From: Xestospongia bergquistia
Lineage: Eukaryota; Porifera; Demospongiae; Haplosclerida; Petrosiidae
Length of the DNA stretch: 64,000 nt
Reading direction: 5' to 3'
Assembly: GCA_963965975.1 (NCBI GenBank)
Contig: OZ014424.1
Span: forward strand, 2,294,001-2,358,000
A program made the translations under genes and the position numbers. Numbering within the stretch: position 1 is the first letter of the stretch; each line of letters opens with the position of its first letter. Shown in pieces: positions 60,746 to 64,000 of the stretch. Below the pieces are notes generated by a model. The model did no database searches and was not told the origin of the DNA. It saw only the letters and a list, made by a program, of their open reading frames with translations.

Positions 60746-61449
60746 TCAAAAGGACATTGTAAAATCAGGACTGTAGACTGCATTGACTGGAATGGACTAT
60801 AAATTTTATTATGTAAAAAATGTAATCAGTGCGTTAGTTATTATGAAATCAATACATTTGTAACACATAAATAAAAAATTCACTGTCACCATTTAAATGT
60901 CAAAAGATTAACTTCAGTACTGGAAGTAGACTTTGCTCTATATCACTGGTAATTTGTAGACAACTGGGACAGAAGTTTGGCTCGGTTTTTGAATACTGGA
61001 AGGGGTAAGGTAATAGCAACAGATGGTTTTACTCCTTGGGACCACAGGCATGTCTGTAGGATAAAAAAGGATTACATTTCAGCCAGTGCAATAGTCAAAT
61101 TAGATGGAGGATGAGGGATTATGTCTTATTTCTCTGACATATTTCAATATTTTTCTGAGTGAGTTTTAAATAGAAGGGGTTAACAAAGAATGGAACTTTA
61201 GGTAAATGAAATATTAAGGATTAATCTTTACACCACATGAACTACCAATACACAACACATCATATATAGTAACAAGAATTGCTCATAAGCTAGTTGTAGA
61301 TGGATTGATTATATTGTATTCCGAATAAATGTTGTGTTGACTTATGGGTTGGTTTTCTTCTTTGATGTTTTGGTTGACCACCCTTTTTCCTTCTACCATT
61401 ATATTGGCCATCCTTTACCTCTGTTGTTATATATAGTATGGAAAGTTGC
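60746..61449. other. Duplicon copy C, non-coding
   Basis: Aligns with 31441-32127. Confidence 0.6.
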
Positions 61450-61586
61450 AAGCCCAGTGGGACAGTCTGAGATCATTACTTTTGATCCATACTCCCTAAA
61501 CACTAAACATCAAACATTAAAGTATGTAACCCAAGGTTGAACTGTCCCACTTGGGAATGCCGAGATCAGACTGTCCTATTGGGCTT
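61450..61586. mobile_element. Short MITE with inverted ends, copy C
   Basis: Same element as 32128-32264. Confidence 0.68.
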
Positions 61587-61720
61587 CCATAATAGATTAG
61601 TGTCAGACAGTCAGCATATGCTAACAGGTGGCTGTAAAACAACTACTTCCTGTGTGAGCAAGTTGTGGTGTCCCATGTAGAACATAAAGCCATCTTTGTC
61701 CTTTTCCCCTGATAATTGCC
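61587..61720. other. Duplicon copy C up to the Mutator-like insertion
   Basis: Ends with TAATTGCC, the 8-bp target duplication (61713-61720). Confidence 0.7.
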
Positions 61721-62504
61721 GGTGTCATGCCATTTCGTCTAATCCCATTTCGTCTAACAAAGTGTATAATTGTCCCATTTTGTCTAATAATGTCTAATAG
61801 TGTAAAAGGTCTAAGATAACTCAATAAAGGCCAGTAAAGGTGATGGAATTCTAATTCCAAAGAACTAATAGTGTAAAGGCTTTGATGTCTTGAATGGTAG
61901 GGTACTTAAGAGGAGCTATTTCATACATACAACATATTGAATCAATGGAGTTTTATACAACAACAAGAGGAGCTAGATCACTTATACACCAAGGTTATAG
62001 GTACACACTCAATCGAAGAACAGCAGATGGGCAGATATATTGGAGATGTGCAGACAGAAGTTGTCCTGGAAGAGCAGTCACGGATGTTCAACTTTCCCAT
62101 TCATTCATGGAATGTTTATACACAAGAGGATCCTCGCACCAATAACAGCACTGAAGGATGGCATAGTAAAATGAAGAAACTTGCTGGGAAATCACCCAAA
62201 CATTTACGAGGCAGTCACCCTTTTCAAGTCTGAACAAGCTGTGACAGAAGTCACTTTAATGCAGCTGGCTGCAGGAGGACTTCCAAGAAGGAGAAGAAAG
62301 TACAGAAACCATGAGAACAGACTGAAAACTATTAAGGAAAAGCATGAAGCAGGAGATTATACATTAAAAGAACTTCTTAGGGCGTATAGCCACTGGGTAT
62401 CTTTGTAATTACTGTTATTTAAATCATTTAAAAGTTTTTAGACAAAATGGGACAACTGTACATTTTGTTAGACAAAATGGGATTAGACGAAATGGCTATA
62501 AACC
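61721..62504 (+). mobile_element. Mutator-like (MULE) DNA transposon, internally deleted
   Basis: 784 bp with imperfect terminal inverted repeats of about 67 bp (61721-61787 and 62438-62504). They are built of repeats of CCCATTT(C/T)GTCTAA. The target duplication TAATTGCC (61713-61720 and 62505-62512) and the uninterrupted sequence in copy B prove insertion. Inside are the two ends of a transposase with the middle missing. Confidence 0.88.
61894..62407 (+). pseudogene. MULE transposase remnant: FLYWCH finger and C-terminal end
   Basis: The frame from 61894 has LIHQGYRYTLNRRTADGQIY then WRCADRSCPGRAVTDV, a FLYWCH zinc finger, as is usual at the start of Mutator-like transposases. After a shift near 62105 the other frame reads RTNNSTEGWHSKM, the conserved end of these transposases, then KSPKHLRG... 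and a tail with GGLPRRRRKYRNHENRL. The catalytic DDE core is missing, so it can only move with help from a full-length relative. Confidence 0.8.
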
Positions 62505-62934
62505 TAATTGCCTTTGGGTGTGATAAGAGATCTTTAGCTTTCTTCCACATAGCATATAGTATAGAAGTAATTCCTGATGCAAGAAAGAGGTTGATGAATT
62601 TCAGCTCGCCCTCAATGGCATTCGATCCTTTTTCTGAAGTAGGTTGTTTAGAGGTCAGGAGGTGTCTTTATGAATCTAAAAAAGGTACCTTTTTAGCAGA
62701 GAGTTGATAGATATTTGACCCTAATATTGCAGGAGAACTGGACATCTGTTCTAGACCAGCTGATTCTCTTACATGAGACACATCATGTTATAGTTGTTAT
62801 GCACCTTATGATCAAGATCTAGGTGTGAAACTTTATTGTGTGCCTGCGTCTTGAGACCTCTGATGCTGTATATTTTATAAATTTCCTAACAGTTGCCATC
62901 TTCATTTGTGCTATTAAGTTATCATTCCCATATT
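62505..62934. other. Duplicon copy C resumed, conserved 65-codon open frame
   Basis: 62510-62707 reads AFGCDKRSLAFFHIAYSIEV then IPDARKRLMNFSSPSMAFDP and on to a stop at 62705. Confidence 0.45.
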
Positions 62935-63340
62935 GGTGGAAATGGCAATAGATTACACTGTAACTGGTAAAGCCACACCCACACCTCAAGCTTTCATAGC
63001 CACACCTATTAACTAATTGGGTCTAACATATTTTAACCAGATCATATATTTTAATTAATGCCCCAGGTAAGTGTAGAATGTAAGCCTAACTACAGCCACC
63101 ACACCCACCCATCAAGCTTCAGTAACATCACCTACTAAGATTTTGGGTAAGGTTTATTTTGACCACACCTCATATTTTAATTAATGCCCTTGATCAGCCC
63201 GGTATGTATGCAAGTACCACACACACTCATCCAGCTTTTCTAGCCACACCTACTAACCCCTTTTGAGTCTGGCTTATTTTGACCACACCTCATATTTTAA
63301 TTAATGCTCTAGGCCAGTCCAGAACAGCCTTCGGATATAT
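62935..63340 (+). repeat. Dispersed CCACACC-rich repeat, copy C
   Basis: Matches 32815-33215. Confidence 0.72.
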
Positions 63341-63464
63341 GGTGCTGAAAATGAGAGAAATGACTATTTCCTTGTGACTTCCTTAGCCTTCTCTCTTGAT
63401 GATATACTGATCCTTGTCCCTTGTTATAGAAGATATAATTACATATTACTTTAATTACAAGTAC

Positions 63465-64000
63465 ACACTACCTAATTTATGACTGTTGAATGTACCACTC
63501 TCAAATGATATACTACTAATAATTACATTTTGAGACCTTATGTAAAGTACGAGTGAACTTACACTCTCAATGTAGAGATAATTGAGTGTCTTCACTCTCT
63601 GACCCCTAACATAAAGATCTGTAAACTTGAGAAAAGAAGAAAAACAATATGAAATACTATATAATCAAAAATGTAAAATAAAACATACATTATTGTTACC
63701 TCAAACTTACAACCAAAACCTACATCCTGGATTACAATGATAATATATAAAAGTAATAATGTGCTATTAAATAACACAATGTGTATAATGAAAACAGTAA
63801 GAAGTAATAATATGCCATAAATTCACAACACAATAATATACATTACTAACTCACACACTCAGATGTCGAAATGAACAACAAGTGTCTTGAGAGAGCAACC
63901 TAAAGGTCTGTAGAAAAAAAATTGAGAGAAAAGCAAAAATGAAATAGCATATAATCAAAATTCTAAACAAAGCATACATTAATGTTACCTCAACTTACTA
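63465..64000 (-). mobile_element. Iteron-ended element, second copy, cut by the window edge
   Basis: Matches 33345-33880, including the ACTACCTAATTTATG first iteron and the GTAAGT-ended exon-like piece on the minus strand near 63560. Its right end is outside the window. Confidence 0.6.

Overview
The window looks like AT-rich, intron-bearing animal DNA from an early-branching metazoan. A demosponge of the Amphimedon type is my best guess. The inference rests on introns of about 50-200 nt, death-domain/ankyrin and Ulp1-like/PHD relics, and a dense mix of Ty3/gypsy, Ty1/copia and BEL/Pao elements. No species assignment can be proved from the sequence alone. There are no bacterial operons, tRNA/rRNA genes or CRISPR arrays that I can see.

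Layout. (1) 1-2850: a minus-strand Ty3/gypsy element running off the left edge. (2) 3710-5330: a decayed death-domain/ankyrin gene, followed by a repeat-rich tail that occurs three times in the window (copy A about 5160-11158, B about 31235-34146, C about 60560-64000). (3) Copy A and its flank are broken by three complete LTR retrotransposons, each with a 5-bp target-site duplication: a gypsy element (6225-10457), a copia element (11164-15868) and a BEL/Pao element (15982-21724). (4) A 200-N gap (22527-22726) is followed by a truncated second copia family member (copia B). (5) 26548-29500: a tandem pair of genes for a secreted cysteine-rich protein. One is broken and one (28565-29500) is intact. 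(6) 29755-31240: a BEL gag fragment fused to an ankyrin remnant. (7) 36143-47369: the most striking object, an 11.2-kb block of about 78 tandem units of about 140 bp. Each unit looks like a 59-nt exon plus an 81-nt intron with good splice signals, and the block is bounded by inverted clusters of a 15-bp iteron. A smaller element (33345-34146) carries the same kind of iterons and similar exon-like units on the other strand. (8) 48077-48191: a small inverted-repeat element with a hammerhead-like core. (9) 50800-52247: exons of an unknown protein and a decayed Ulp1-like protease with a PHD finger. (10) 52723-64000: a second copy of the 22.7-34 kb segment (copia B, cysteine-rich pseudogene, BEL gag fragment, ankyrin remnant), with an internally deleted Mutator-like transposon inserted in it.

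How it fits together. Almost everything protein-like here is mobile or a relic. The only host-type ORF that looks intact is the cysteine-rich secreted protein at 28565-29500. The retroelements carry recognisable gag, protease, reverse transcriptase, RNase H and integrase parts, but all complete copies have stops or frameshifts. The left-edge gypsy element has one frameshift and an otherwise open pol. The history can be read from nesting: ankyrin locus, then BEL-ankyrin fusion, then segment duplication, then later LTR and Mutator-like insertions.
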